64,000 nt of DNA, taken from contig NZ_BBZF01000023.1 in NCBI RefSeq assembly GCF_020884795.1, forward strand, positions 1 to 64,000. The letters are read 5' to 3'. Made by a program: the position numbers and the translations under genes. Source of the DNA: Micromonospora okii. GTDB taxonomy: Bacteria; Actinomycetota; Actinomycetes; Mycobacteriales; Micromonosporaceae. The notes beneath the pieces were generated by a model. That model was not told where the DNA came from. It did no database searches and was given only the letters and a program-made list of their open reading frames with translations. Numbering within the stretch: the stretch's first letter is position 1; every line of letters begins with the position of its first letter. Shown in pieces: positions 42,435-50,888 of this stretch.

Positions 42435-44312
42435 GTGCCACCGACGCTCGATTCCGGCGCGAACGCTCCTGGTGCCACCGACCCGGCGCGCATCCGGAAC
42501 TTCTGCATCATCGCCCACATCGACCACGGGAAGTCGACCCTGGCCGACCGGATGTTGCAGCTCACCGGGGTGGTCGACCCACGGCAGATGCGCGCGCAGT
42601 ACCTCGACCGGATGGACATCGAGCGCGAGCGCGGCATCACCATCAAGAGCCAGGCCGTGCGGATGCCGTGGACGATCCGCGAGGGCGACCGGGCCGGCGA
42701 GCAGGCCGTCCTCAACATGATCGACACCCCGGGGCACGTCGACTTCACGTATGAGGTGTCCCGGTCCCTCGCGGCCTGCGAGAGCGCGATCCTGCTGGTC
42801 GACGCCGCCCAGGGCATCGAGGCGCAGACCCTGGCGAACCTCTACCTGGCCCTCGAGAACGACATGCGCATCATCCCGGTGCTCAACAAGATCGACCTGC
42901 CGGCCGCGCAGCCGGAGAAGTACGCCGAGGAGCTGGCCCACCTCATCGGGGGCGACCCGGCGGACTGCATCAGGGTCTCCGGCAAGACCGGCGTCGGCGT
43001 GCCGCACCTGCTCGACGAGATCGTCCGGCAGTTCGCCCCGCCGGTCGGCGAGGCCGACGCGGCCGCCCGGGCGATGATCTTCGACTCGGTGTACGACGTC
43101 TACCGGGGCGTGGTCACCTACGTCCGGGTGATCGACGGTCGGATCAGCGCACGCGACCGGATCAAGATGATGTCCACCGGCGCCGTCCACGAGCTGCTGG
43201 AGATCGGCGTCATCTCCCCGGAGATGGTGAAGGCCGACGCGCTCGGCGTCGGCGAGGTGGGCTACCTGATCACCGGCGTGAAGGACGTCCGCCAGTCCCG
43301 GGTCGGCGACACGGTCACCATCAACTCCCGGCCGGCGACGGAGGCCCTGGGCGGCTACAAGGACCCGAAGCCGATGGTCTACTCCGGCCTCTACCCGATC
43401 GACGGCTCGGACTATCCGAACCTGCGGGAGGCGCTGGACAAGCTCAAGCTCAACGACGCCGCGCTCGACTACGAGCCGGAGACGTCGGGCGCGCTCGGCT
43501 TCGGCTTCCGCTGCGGCTTCCTCGGCCTGCTCCACCTGGAGATCATCCGGGAGCGGCTGGAGCGGGAGTACAACCTCGACCTGATCTCCACCGCGCCGAA
43601 CGTGGTCTACCGGGCCATCACGGAGGACGGCCAGGAGATCGTCGTGACCAACCCGAGCGAGTACCCGACGGGCAAGATCGCCGAGGTGTACGAGCCGGTG
43701 GTGCGGGCCACCGTCCTCACCCCGAACGACTACATCGGCGCGGTGATGGAGCTGTGCCAGGGCCGCCGGGGCAGCCTGCTGGGCATGGACTACCTCTCCG
43801 CCGACCGGGTGGAGCTGCGCTACACCCTGCCCCTCGCGGAGATCATCTTCGACTTCTTCGACCAGCTCAAGAGCCGCACCAAGGGCTACGCCTCACTGGA
43901 CTACGAGCCCTCGGGCGAGCAGGCGTCCGACCTGGTCAAGGTGGACATCCTGCTGCACGGCGAGCCGGTGGACGCGTTCAGCGCCATCGTGCACAAGGAC
44001 AAGGCGTACAACTACGGCGTCACCATCGCCGCGAAGCTGCGCAACCTGATCCCCCGGCAGCAGTTCGAGGTGCCGATCCAGGCGGCCATCGGCAGCCGGG
44101 TCATCGCCCGGGAGACCATCCGGGCGATCCGCAAGGACGTGCTCGCCAAATGCTACGGCGGTGACATCAGCCGTAAGCGCAAGCTGCTGGAGAAGCAGAA
44201 GGAGGGCAAGAAGCGGATGAAGATGGTCGGCCGGGTCGAGGTGCCGCAGGAGGCATTCATCGCCGCCCTCTCCTCCGACTCGGGCGACGGCAAGGCCGCC
44301 GGCAAGAAGTGA
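42435..44312 (+). CDS. lepA: Elongation factor 4 (LepA)
   Basis: Ribosome-associated translational GTPase, 625 residues. G1 is AHIDHGKST, G2 RERGITI, G3 DTPGHVDF and G4 NKIDLP. Domains II and III follow, and the LepA-specific C-terminal domain has KVDILLHGEPVDAFSAIVHKDKAYNYG and GSRVIARETIRAIRKDVLAKCYGGD. It has the usual length. The GTG start has only a weak ribosome site. It stands opposite rpsT with two genes between. Confidence 0.98.
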   Translation: MPPTLDSGANAPGATDPARIRNFCIIAHIDHGKSTLADRMLQLTGVVDPRQMRAQYLDRMDIERERGITIKSQAVRMPWTIREGDRAGEQAVLNMIDTPGHVDFTYEVSRSLAACESAILLVDAAQGIEAQTLANLYLALENDMRIIPVLNKIDLPAAQPEKYAEELAHLIGGDPADCIRVSGKTGVGVPHLLDEIVRQFAPPVGEADAAARAMIFDSVYDVYRGVVTYVRVIDGRISARDRIKMMSTGAVHELLEIGVISPEMVKADALGVGEVGYLITGVKDVRQSRVGDTVTINSRPATEALGGYKDPKPMVYSGLYPIDGSDYPNLREALDKLKLNDAALDYEPETSGALGFGFRCGFLGLLHLEIIRERLEREYNLDLISTAPNVVYRAITEDGQEIVVTNPSEYPTGKIAEVYEPVVRATVLTPNDYIGAVMELCQGRRGSLLGMDYLSADRVELRYTLPLAEIIFDFFDQLKSRTKGYASLDYEPSGEQASDLVKVDILLHGEPVDAFSAIVHKDKAYNYGVTIAAKLRNLIPRQQFEVPIQAAIGSRVIARETIRAIRKDVLAKCYGGDISRKRKLLEKQKEGKKRMKMVGRVEVPQEAFIAALSSDSGDGKAAGKK

Positions 44313-44318
44313 GCGACC

Positions 44319-44361
44319 CGGGGCGGCCCGGCACGCGAAGTGATCGCGCCGGGCTGCCCCG
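44319..44361. terminator. Hairpin after lepA
   Basis: CGGGGCGGCCCGGC (44319-44332) pairs with 44348-44361 with one G-U-type mismatch around a 15-nt loop, 6 bp after the lepA stop. No T-run. Confidence 0.65.
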
Positions 44362-44517
44362 CCGTCCCGGCGTGAGTGCCCCGCCGGGCGTACCGGAAGG
44401 AATTTTCCTCGCCGCCGCCGTGCGCCGCCGATCGATGTCAGCTTCGCTGACCTGCGGTTACGTGGCCTAGGCGGGCGGACTGCATCGACGTGCGGCAGTG
44501 GAAGGCGCGCCCGCCCG

Positions 44518-44543
44518 GTTTGGATTTTCGGGCCCTCGGGAAC
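44518..44543 (+). promoter_or_regulatory. Sigma-B/F-type stress promoter, copy 1
   Basis: GTTT (44518-44521), 16 nt, GGGAAC (44538-44543) fits the general-stress sigma consensus (GTTT/GnnT-N14-16-GGGWAY). The same arrangement recurs before the paralogue at 45238. Confidence 0.6.
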
Positions 44544-44602
44544 TTAGCGGCCATCACCGCAGCAACACACCGTTGCGATACTTCTTGAGGAGGAGGGCGA
44601 CC

Positions 44603-44890
44603 GTGGACCTCACCGTTTGGGGCATCATCACCGCGCTCGTTGTTGGTCTCATCGTCGGCGCTCTGGGTCGCCTCGTCGTCCCGGGCCGGCAGAACATGCC
44701 GATCTGGCTGCACATGCTGATCGGTGTGGGCGCCGCCCTGCTCGGCACGGTGCTCGCCCGGGCCATGGGCATCGCCACCGAGACCTCCGGGATCGACTGG
44801 GCCGAGCTGCTGGTCCAGGTCGTGCTGGCCGCCATCGCCGTGGCCCTGGTCGCGGGCGTCGGCCGTCGCCGCAGCGTCAGCCACCGGTAA
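44603..44890 (+). CDS. GlsB/YeaQ/YmgE-family stress membrane protein, copy 1
   Basis: A 95-residue protein with three membrane segments. WGIITALVVGLIVGALGRLVVPGRQNMPIWLHMLIGVGAALLGTV is the transglycosylase-associated family signature. The third helix is WAELLVQVVLAAIAVALVAGVG. GTG 44603 has AGGAGG upstream. It is about 80% identical to the gene at 45238, including its upstream promoter, so the pair arose by tandem duplication. A 24-bp duplication repeats its VSHR-stop end. Confidence 0.9.
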   Translation: MDLTVWGIITALVVGLIVGALGRLVVPGRQNMPIWLHMLIGVGAALLGTVLARAMGIATETSGIDWAELLVQVVLAAIAVALVAGVGRRRSVSHR

Positions 44891-44916
44891 GGCCGCAACG
44901 TCAGCCACCGGTAAGC
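44869..44916 (+). repeat. 24-bp tandem duplication of the gene end
   Basis: CCGCAGCGTCAGCCACCGG plus TAAGG (44869-44892) is repeated with one internal change at 44893-44916. The period is a multiple of 3, so read-through of the first TAA would again give VSHR-stop. Confidence 0.8.
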
Positions 44917-44937
44917 GCCGCGCCGGCGCATCGTCGA

Positions 44938-44970
44938 AAGGGCGCCCGACCATTCCGGTCGGGCGCCCTT
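44938..44970. terminator. Perfect 14-bp hairpin after GlsB copy 1
   Basis: AAGGGCGCCCGACC (44938-44951) and its exact complement (44957-44970) enclose ATTCC. A near-identical hairpin follows copy 2, so the terminator was probably duplicated with the gene. Confidence 0.8.
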
Positions 44971-45157
44971 CGCGTTGTGCGGGCCGCCCGCGCCGCCCCG
45001 CCGCCGGCCCGGAAAACTGTCGCCCTTTCCTCGCAGAAAGGTGCCGACGGCCGCCGGAGAGGTGCCGCGCGAACCCCTGTGGAGGATGATCAAAGGGGTG
45101 CTGACCAGGTGGTACGCGCCACAGCGGCGCCGCTGCGCAAGAGTTGTTGGATGACGT

Positions 45158-45183
45158 GTTTGGATTTCTGGCCCCCCGGGAAT
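45158..45183 (+). promoter_or_regulatory. Sigma-B/F-type stress promoter, copy 2
   Basis: GTTT (45158-45161), 16 nt, GGGAAT (45178-45183). Surrounding bases (TTTGGATTT ... GGGAATTTAG) match copy 1 closely while the remaining leader differs. Confidence 0.6.
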
Positions 45184-45237
45184 TTAGGGGCCACGGCAGC
45201 AAACAACACTGGCTGAAGCTTTCTGAGGAGAACGACC

Positions 45238-45519
45238 GTGACCGTTACCGGAATCATCACCGCGCTCATCGTCGGTCTGATCGTGGGCGCGCTGGGCCGC
45301 CTCGTCGTGCCGGGCCGGCAGGACATGCCGATCTGGCTGCACATGCTCGTCGGCGTGGGCGCCGCCCTGCTCGGCACCGTGCTGGCCCGGGCCATCGGCA
45401 TCTCGACCAGCACCTCCGGTGTCGACTGGGGCGAGCTGCTGGTCCAGGTCGTGGTCGCCGCCATCGCGGTCGCGGTCGTCGCCGGTGTGGGCCGTCGTCG
45501 CGGCGTCACCCACCGGTAA
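45238..45519 (+). CDS. GlsB/YeaQ/YmgE-family stress membrane protein, copy 2
   Basis: A 93-residue paralogue of the gene at 44603: ITALIVGLIVGALGRLVVPGRQDMPIWLHMLVGVGAALLGTVLAR is nearly unchanged, and the C-terminus GRRRGVTHR is close to GRRRSVSHR. It has three membrane segments. GTG 45238 has AGGAG 7 nt upstream. The stress-type promoter and terminator hairpin are conserved with copy 1, so both copies are probably induced together. Confidence 0.9.
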   Translation: MTVTGIITALIVGLIVGALGRLVVPGRQDMPIWLHMLVGVGAALLGTVLARAIGISTSTSGVDWGELLVQVVVAAIAVAVVAGVGRRRGVTHR

Positions 45520-45534
45520 TCGTCCACAGCTCGC

Positions 45535-45571
45535 GAACGGGCGCCCGACCTGCGTGGTCGGGTGCCCGTTC
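45535..45571. terminator. Hairpin after GlsB copy 2
   Basis: 16-bp arms (45535-45550 and 45556-45571, core GGGCGCCCGACC) with one mismatch around TGCGT. Homologous to the hairpin at 44938. Confidence 0.75.
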
Positions 45572-45656
45572 GCATGTGTACGCCCGGTTCCACCCCGCCG
45601 GTACTGCCCCTGGACCCCCGGCCTCCGGTACCGTCGCCTCGCCCCCTCCCGCCCCC

Positions 45657-45685
45657 TGTCGTAAAGGAAATTTTCCTACTAAGGT
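45657..45685 (+). promoter_or_regulatory. Promoter with palindromic operator before the sugar ABC operon
   Basis: AGGAAA-T-TTTCCT (45665-45677) is a perfect palindrome placed between a weak -35 (TGTCGT, 45657) and a -10 (TAAGGT, 45680-45685) spaced by 17 nt. The position suits repression by a sugar-responsive regulator, for instance of the ROK or LacI family. A related AGGAATTTTCCT lies at 44398-44409 after lepA. Confidence 0.6.
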
Positions 45686-45730
45686 GCGGCGGAGAAGGTA
45701 AGTGCCAAGACGGCGCGAGGGAGATGTGGC

Positions 45731-47020
45731 GTGAACACGTGGAAACGGCTGGCCCCGGTCACTGCCGTGATGGCGTCGGCCGCGATGGTGCTGGCCGGGT
45801 GCGGCGGCTCCGGGGACGACAAGGCCGCCGACACCAGCAAGCTGACGGTCTGGATGATGGGCGAGGGCAGCGAGGCGCAGACCTCCTTCCTCGACGGCGT
45901 CGAGACCGAGTTCAAGAAGAAGCACCCCGACACCGACGTCGTCGTCCAGTACATTCCCTGGCTCGAGGCGCCGAAGAAGTTCCAGGCGGCGCTCGCCGGC
46001 GGTGAGGGCCCCGACGTCACCGAGCTCGGCAACACCGAGACCCAGGGCTGGGCCGCCCAGGAGGCGCTCGCCGACGTCACCGGAAAGTTCGGCTCCTGGG
46101 CCGAGGGCAAGGACATCCTCCCTGACCTCGTGAAGAACGCCCAGCTCGACGGCAAGCAGTACGGCGTGCCGTGGTACGCCGGCGTCCGCGCGATCTACTA
46201 CCGCACCGACTGGTTCGCCGAGGCCGGCGTGAAGCCGCCGACGAGCTGGGACGAGCTGGTCACCGTCGCGAAGGCCGTCCAGGCCAAGAAGCCGGGCACC
46301 TACGGCATCGCGCTGCCCGGCAACTCGGAGCTGCCGTTCTACTCCTTCCTGTGGGGCGCGGGCGGCGAGATCGCCACCCAGCAGGGCGACACCTGGAAGT
46401 CCGGCTACACCACGCCGGAGGCCCAGAAGGCGGTCAAGTTCTGGACCGACCTGGTCACCGTGCACAAGGTCGCCCCGCCGGCCGCCGCCGCCTGGAACGA
46501 GATCGACGCCCGGACCCAGTTCGCCACCGGCAAGGCGGCGATGGCCTTCGCCGGAAGCTGGCAGGGCGGCGCGATCAAGAAGGACAACCCCGAGATCGAG
46601 AAGGTCTGGGGCACCTTTCCCATCCCCGGGCCGGACGGCAAGCCGGCCCCGGCCTTCGCCGGCGGCTCGGACATCGCCCTGTGGAAGGACAGCAAGAAGC
46701 AGGACCTCGCCTGGGACTACCTGACCGTGCTGCTGAGCAAGCAGAAGGACAAGGAGTACGCCAGCAGCCTCGGCTTCTTCCCGGTCTACTCGGACCTCGT
46801 CGGCGGCGGCGAGTACGCCAACGACAAGGTCATGGCGGCCTTCGCCACCGCCCTCCAGAACACCAAGCTGACCCCGCTCACCCCGAAGTGGGTCGAGGTC
46901 AGCCGCACCAAGACGGTGACCCAGGCCATGAACAGCTCGGTCATCAAGGGTCAGAAGACGGTCGAGAAGGCCACCGCCGACGCGGCCGCCGAGATGGAAA
47001 GCGTCCTCAACGCGAAGTGA
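45731..47020 (+). CDS. ABC sugar-importer substrate-binding lipoprotein
   Basis: Family-1 extracellular solute-binding protein of 429 residues. The signal peptide ends in the lipobox LAGC (Cys24), so it is lipid-anchored outside. Binding-protein motifs include KLTVWMMGEGSE, EFKKKHPDTDVVVQYIPW, GEGPDVTELGNTE and GKAAMAFAGSWQGGAIKK. It is likely specific for an oligosaccharide; the sugar is unknown. GTG 45731 has a GGGAG nearby. First gene of a three-gene operon coupled to the permeases, with an operator upstream. Confidence 0.94.
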   Translation: MNTWKRLAPVTAVMASAAMVLAGCGGSGDDKAADTSKLTVWMMGEGSEAQTSFLDGVETEFKKKHPDTDVVVQYIPWLEAPKKFQAALAGGEGPDVTELGNTETQGWAAQEALADVTGKFGSWAEGKDILPDLVKNAQLDGKQYGVPWYAGVRAIYYRTDWFAEAGVKPPTSWDELVTVAKAVQAKKPGTYGIALPGNSELPFYSFLWGAGGEIATQQGDTWKSGYTTPEAQKAVKFWTDLVTVHKVAPPAAAAWNEIDARTQFATGKAAMAFAGSWQGGAIKKDNPEIEKVWGTFPIPGPDGKPAPAFAGGSDIALWKDSKKQDLAWDYLTVLLSKQKDKEYASSLGFFPVYSDLVGGGEYANDKVMAAFATALQNTKLTPLTPKWVEVSRTKTVTQAMNSSVIKGQKTVEKATADAAAEMESVLNAK

Positions 47021-48003
47021 CCACGCTGACCCAGGCGCCGGAGACGCCCGCCGCGCGGGAGACCCCCGCGCGGCGGCGTCGCCGGGTCGATCGCCTGCCC
47101 TACCTGCTCCTGTTGCCCTGCCTGGTGATCATCGCGGCGCTGTTGCTGTGGCCGCTCGGCCAGGTCGTGGCGATGTCCTTCTTCAAGCTCGACAACGTCC
47201 GGCAGTTGCGCGGCGACCGGGAATGGCCCTGGGTCGGGTTCGACAACTACGCCGAGATCCTCAGCGACCCGTTCTTCTTCACGGTGCTGCGCAACACGGT
47301 GCTCTTCGCCGTGGCCACCGTGGCGCTCACGATGATCCTGGGCACCCTGGTCGGGCTGCTGCTCAACCGGCTCGGCAAGCGGATGGCCACCTTCGTGGCG
47401 AGCTGCGTGATGCTGGCCTGGGCCACCCCGGCGCTGACCGGCACCATCGTCTGGAAGTGGCTGTTCGACGACACGTCGGGCCTGGTGACCTGGCTGTTCA
47501 ACGCCCTGCCCGACGGTCTGTCGAACGCCCTGTTCGGCCGCAGCGACTGGACCGGGTACGGCTGGTTCAACTCGCCGCTGCTGTTCTTCTCGATCCTCGC
47601 CCTCGTGGTGGTCTGGCACTCGTTCCCGTTCATCGCGGTCAGCGTGCTGGCCGGGCTGAAGAGCGTGCCGAGCGAGCTGCACGAGGCCGCCCGGGTCGAC
47701 GGGGCCGGCCCGTGGAAGGTCTTCTGGAGGATCACCTTCCCGCTGCTGCGCCCGGTCTTCGGCATCCTGGTGGTGCTCTCCACCATCTGGGACTTCAAGG
47801 TCTTCACCCAGCAGTTCGTGCTGGCCGGCGGCACCCAGGACCGGCCGACGTTCATGCTCTCGATCTACTCGTACGCCGAGGCGTTCTCCCCGCCGCCCAA
47901 GTACGGGCTGGGCGCGGCGATCGCCGTCATCCTCACGCTGATCCTGCTGCTGGTGACCGGCCTCTACGTGCGGATGGTGCTCAAGCAGGAGGAGGAGTCG
48001 TGA
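47017..48003 (+). CDS. ABC sugar-importer permease (MalF type)
   Basis: A 328-residue permease with six predicted helices. The N-terminal RRRRRVDRLPYLLLLPCLVIIAALLLWPLGQVVAMSF and the EAA loop ELHEAARVDGAGPWKVFWRITFPLLRP, which contacts the ATPase, are diagnostic. GTG overlaps the stop of the binding-protein gene (GTGA). It pairs with the next gene to form the channel. Confidence 0.96.
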   Translation: MTTLTQAPETPAARETPARRRRRVDRLPYLLLLPCLVIIAALLLWPLGQVVAMSFFKLDNVRQLRGDREWPWVGFDNYAEILSDPFFFTVLRNTVLFAVATVALTMILGTLVGLLLNRLGKRMATFVASCVMLAWATPALTGTIVWKWLFDDTSGLVTWLFNALPDGLSNALFGRSDWTGYGWFNSPLLFFSILALVVVWHSFPFIAVSVLAGLKSVPSELHEAARVDGAGPWKVFWRITFPLLRPVFGILVVLSTIWDFKVFTQQFVLAGGTQDRPTFMLSIYSYAEAFSPPPKYGLGAAIAVILTLILLLVTGLYVRMVLKQEEES

Positions 48004-48848
48004 AGCGCGGCGCGATGGTGAAGCGGTTCGCCCTCAACGGGGCGGGCCTGCTGGTGGCGCTCTTCGCGGCGTTCCCGGTCTACTGGATGATCGCGACGTC
48101 GCTCAAGCCGAACCGGGAGATCTTCTCGGGCACGCCCCGGCCGGTGCCGACCGAGCCGACGCTGGAGCACTACCGGCAGATCCTCACCGGCAACCTGATC
48201 CCCGGCGTCACCTTCGCGGACTTCTTCCTCAACAGCGCGATCGTCGCGGTGTCCACCGTGGTGCTCAGCGGCCTCGTCGCGCTGCTCGCGGCGACCGCCG
48301 TGGCCCGGTTCCGGTTCAAGCTGCGCACCAGCTTCCTGATCATGCTGCTGGTGGTGCAGATGATCCCGCTGGAGGCGCTGGTCATCCCGCTGTTCCTGAT
48401 GATCCAGCGGCTCGGCCTCTACAACACCCTGCCCAGCCTGATCCTCACGTACCTGGGCTTCTCGCTGCCGTTCGCGGTCTGGATGCTGCGCGGCTTCGTC
48501 GCCGCCGTGCCGAAGGAGCTGGAGGAGGCGGCGGCGATCGACGGGGCGACCCGGGCGCAGACCTTCCGCCGCATCCTGTTCCCGCTGGTCGCCCCGGGTC
48601 TGGTCGCCACCAGCATCTTCTCCTTCATCACCGCCTGGAACGAGCTGATCTTCGCGTTGACCTTCATCAACGACCAGGACAGCTACACGCTCCCGGTGGC
48701 GATGACCTTCTTCTTCGGTCGGGACGACACCGCCTGGGGGCCGGTGATGGCCGCCTCGACCCTGTTCACCCTTCCGGTGATCGTCTTCTTCCTGCTGGTG
48801 CAGCGTCGGATGGTCAGCGGCCTGGTGGCGGGCGCCGTCAAGGGCTGA
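48000..48848 (+). CDS. ABC sugar-importer permease (MalG type)
   Basis: A 282-residue permease with six helices. It starts with the FPVYWMIATSLKPNREIF block typical of MalG proteins, and its EAA loop is KELEEAAAIDGATRAQTFRRILFPLVAPG. GTG overlaps the previous stop. No ATPase gene follows; in actinobacteria such importers commonly share a distant MsiK-type ATPase (established), so this transporter probably does too. Confidence 0.96.
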   Translation: MKRGAMVKRFALNGAGLLVALFAAFPVYWMIATSLKPNREIFSGTPRPVPTEPTLEHYRQILTGNLIPGVTFADFFLNSAIVAVSTVVLSGLVALLAATAVARFRFKLRTSFLIMLLVVQMIPLEALVIPLFLMIQRLGLYNTLPSLILTYLGFSLPFAVWMLRGFVAAVPKELEEAAAIDGATRAQTFRRILFPLVAPGLVATSIFSFITAWNELIFALTFINDQDSYTLPVAMTFFFGRDDTAWGPVMAASTLFTLPVIVFFLLVQRRMVSGLVAGAVKG

Positions 48849-48853
48849 GGTGC

Positions 48854-48904
48854 AAGGAGGGGCACCCTGTTAACGCCTACGGTAGAGAAGGTGCCCCTTC
48901 TCAC
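48854..48904. repeat. Hairpin repeat copy 4 (opposite orientation)
   Basis: AGGGGCACC (48858-48866) and GGTGCCCCT (48890-48898) form perfect 9-bp arms around TTAACGCCTACGGTAGAGA. It begins about 6 bp after the MalG stop and probably ends the ABC operon transcript. Confidence 0.85.
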
Positions 48905-48961
48905 CGCCCCGGTGGGCGGTCGGCGCGGGATCACCCGAGGCTCCACGGCGGGCCTGGGCCG

Positions 48962-48967
48962 TAGGCT
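48962..48967 (+). promoter_or_regulatory. -10 element for leaderless MOSC gene
   Basis: TAGGCT followed by 6 nt and the ATG at 48974, with no ribosome site. Confidence 0.5.
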
Positions 48968-48973
48968 GACGCC

Positions 48974-49606
48974 ATGACGGGCAGAGTGGTGACGGTGAAT
49001 CTCGCCGTGGTGACCGAGGCGGAGTGGGCGGGCGACGCGAGCGGCCGCAGCGGGATCGACAAGCGGCCGGCGGCCGGGCCGGTGCTGCTGCGCGCCGACG
49101 GCGTGGTGGGGGACTTCATCGGCGAGCGGGCCCACCACGGCGGCCCGGACCAGGCGGTCTACGCGTACGCCAGTGAGGACGCGGCCTGGTGGGCGGCCGA
49201 GCTGGGGCGCGACATCGGGCCGGGCGCCTTCGGCGAGAACCTGACCACGTCCGGGGTGGACGTGACCGGCGCGGTGATCGGTGAGCGGTGGCAGATCGGC
49301 TCGGTGCTGCTGGAGGTGACCAAGCCGCGTACGCCGTGTAAGACGTTCGCCGGGTTCTGGGGCGTGCCCGACCTGATCAGGCGGTTCACCGTGCGGGCTG
49401 CGCCCGGGGCGTACCTGCGGGTGCTGCGGGAGGGCGAGGCCGACGCGGGCGACCCGGTGGAGGTGGTGCAGCGGCCGGCGCACGGGGTGACCGTGGGCGA
49501 GGTGTTCCGGGCGACCACTCTGGAGCCGGAGTTGCTGCCCCGGCTGCTCGACGTCCCCGAGCTGCCGGAGTCGGTCCGCCGGAAGGTCGAGCGCCGACTC
49601 GCGTGA
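48974..49606 (+). CDS. MOSC-domain protein (YiiM-like)
   Basis: A 210-residue protein. MOSC blocks include GVVGDFIGERAHHGGPDQAVYAYASED, GPGAFGENLTTSGVDV and VTKPRTPCKTFAGFWG with the conserved Cys. The C-terminus has the 3-alpha-like EVFRATTLEPELLPRLLDVPELPESVRRKVERRL. MOSC proteins handle molybdenum-cofactor sulfur chemistry or reduce N-hydroxylated compounds, as YiiM does. It is a single gene with a leaderless promoter. Confidence 0.93.
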   Translation: MTGRVVTVNLAVVTEAEWAGDASGRSGIDKRPAAGPVLLRADGVVGDFIGERAHHGGPDQAVYAYASEDAAWWAAELGRDIGPGAFGENLTTSGVDVTGAVIGERWQIGSVLLEVTKPRTPCKTFAGFWGVPDLIRRFTVRAAPGAYLRVLREGEADAGDPVEVVQRPAHGVTVGEVFRATTLEPELLPRLLDVPELPESVRRKVERRLA

Positions 49607-49710
49607 CCTCGCCCCGGGGGCCGAGGGCCGGCTCGCGTGACGATGCGCGCCGGGCCCCGACCCGCAGCCCGGTCCGCGCCCGGCGCTGGGCCCACGCGGG
49701 GCGCAGGCGT

Positions 49711-49762
49711 CAAGAAGGGCACCTTGCTATGCCGTAGGCGTTAACAAGGTGCCCTTCCTTAC
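49711..49762. repeat. Hairpin repeat copy 5 (best-preserved)
   Basis: AAGGGCACCTTG (49715-49726) and CAAGGTGCCCTT (49745-49756) are perfect 12-bp arms around CTATGCCGTAGGCGTTAA, then CCTTACA. It lies 5 bp after the PhyH stop and between two convergent genes. Confidence 0.9.
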
Positions 49763-49766
49763 ACCG

Positions 49767-50669
49767 TCAGCGGAGCCAGGGGATGCTGCGGTCCAGCAGG
49801 CCGCGCTCCTTCAGCTCCTTGCGCAGCGGGATCTCGTCGTCGACGTACCCGTTCCAGTTGATGCCCCAGTAGTTGGCGGTGTGCGTGCCCTCACCGCAGA
49901 GCTGGCGCTGCACGGGCGTGCGGTTGGCCCACCACTCGCCGTCGGCGTCGATGTGCAGCTCGTCCAGCGGGCGGATCCACCGGTACGTGTAGCCGACGAA
50001 GAGCATCTTGCGGGTGATGGTGGAGAGGTTCGTCGACCGGGAGTGCCACTGGCGGCGGTCGAAGATGAACGCGTCGCCCGGGTTGGCGGTGATCTCCACC
50101 GTGCCCTCCGGGTCCGGGTTGTGCACCGTCAGGTCGTCCGGCCGGGGCAGCGAGTTCCACAGGTGGCTGCCCGGGATCACCTTGGTCGCCCCGCGCCCGG
50201 TCTCCGACAGGTCGGAGAGGACGTACGCCACCTTCAGCGAGAACATCGGCCGGGGCAGGTTCGGGTCCATCGTCTCCGGGTCGGAGTTCTGCCGGTACCC
50301 GTCCTGGTGCCAACCCCAGTACGGCTTCTCCGGCTCCGCCGCCGGCGGGGTGACGTCGAGGTGGTTGTGGTGGGTGTAGATGTTCCACCCCGCCAGGCCC
50401 CACATGTACGGGAAGGCGACGGGGTGGGTGAGCAGCTCGCCGAAGAGCTCGTCCCGCTCCAGGAAGCCCAGCAGGTGCAGGGTGCCGTCCTTGGTGGTGT
50501 TGCCCTTGGCCTGTTCCTCCGCGTAGACGCGGTCGACGGCCTCCTCCAGGGCGGCCCGGTGGTCCTCCGTCAGCACGTTGCGCAGCAGGAGGAAGCCCTG
50601 CTCGTGGAACTCCTTGCGGGCGTCGTCGCTGATGGGCTCGTAGCCGGTCCGGCCGTCGTAATCGAACAC
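49767..50669 (-). CDS. Phytanoyl-CoA dioxygenase (PhyH)-family oxygenase
   Basis: Fe(II)/2-oxoglutarate-dependent oxygenase of 300 residues. The metal ligands are in WGWHQDGYRQ (His and Asp) and DRRQWHSRSTNLS (distal His), and an Arg nearby can bind oxoglutarate. The N-terminus DARKEFHEQGFLLLRNVLTEDH is typical. The substrate is unknown; related enzymes hydroxylate small metabolites. GTG 50669 has GGGGAGGGG about 11 nt upstream. It stands alone, in opposite orientation to the MOSC gene. Confidence 0.9.
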   Translation of the reverse strand: MFDYDGRTGYEPISDDARKEFHEQGFLLLRNVLTEDHRAALEEAVDRVYAEEQAKGNTTKDGTLHLLGFLERDELFGELLTHPVAFPYMWGLAGWNIYTHHNHLDVTPPAAEPEKPYWGWHQDGYRQNSDPETMDPNLPRPMFSLKVAYVLSDLSETGRGATKVIPGSHLWNSLPRPDDLTVHNPDPEGTVEITANPGDAFIFDRRQWHSRSTNLSTITRKMLFVGYTYRWIRPLDELHIDADGEWWANRTPVQRQLCGEGTHTANYWGINWNGYVDDEIPLRKELKERGLLDRSIPWLR

Positions 50670-50888
50670 CGCGTAGTACCCCTCCCCATGAGGCGAACAT
50701 TTCTGGCACAGGAGGCCGATGCTACTGCGCCCGCGCCGGGGGACCGGCGGCGCGCCCGGCGGTACGGCCGGGCCGGGAACCATCGGCAGTGGGGTGGCAG
50801 CGGAGGGTGAGATCCCCGCGCCGCTTTGCGGCTTTCGCCTTACGTGCCGGATTGTGCGGTGACCGTCGGTAGGGAGATCCGGGCTGGG

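Larger units (their letters stand above)
44891..45237. other. Gap between the two GlsB-type genes
   Basis: It holds the second copy of the 24-bp end repeat, a terminator hairpin at 44938-44970 and the second stress-type promoter at 45158-45183. The middle, about 44975-45150, shows no supported gene. Confidence 0.6.
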
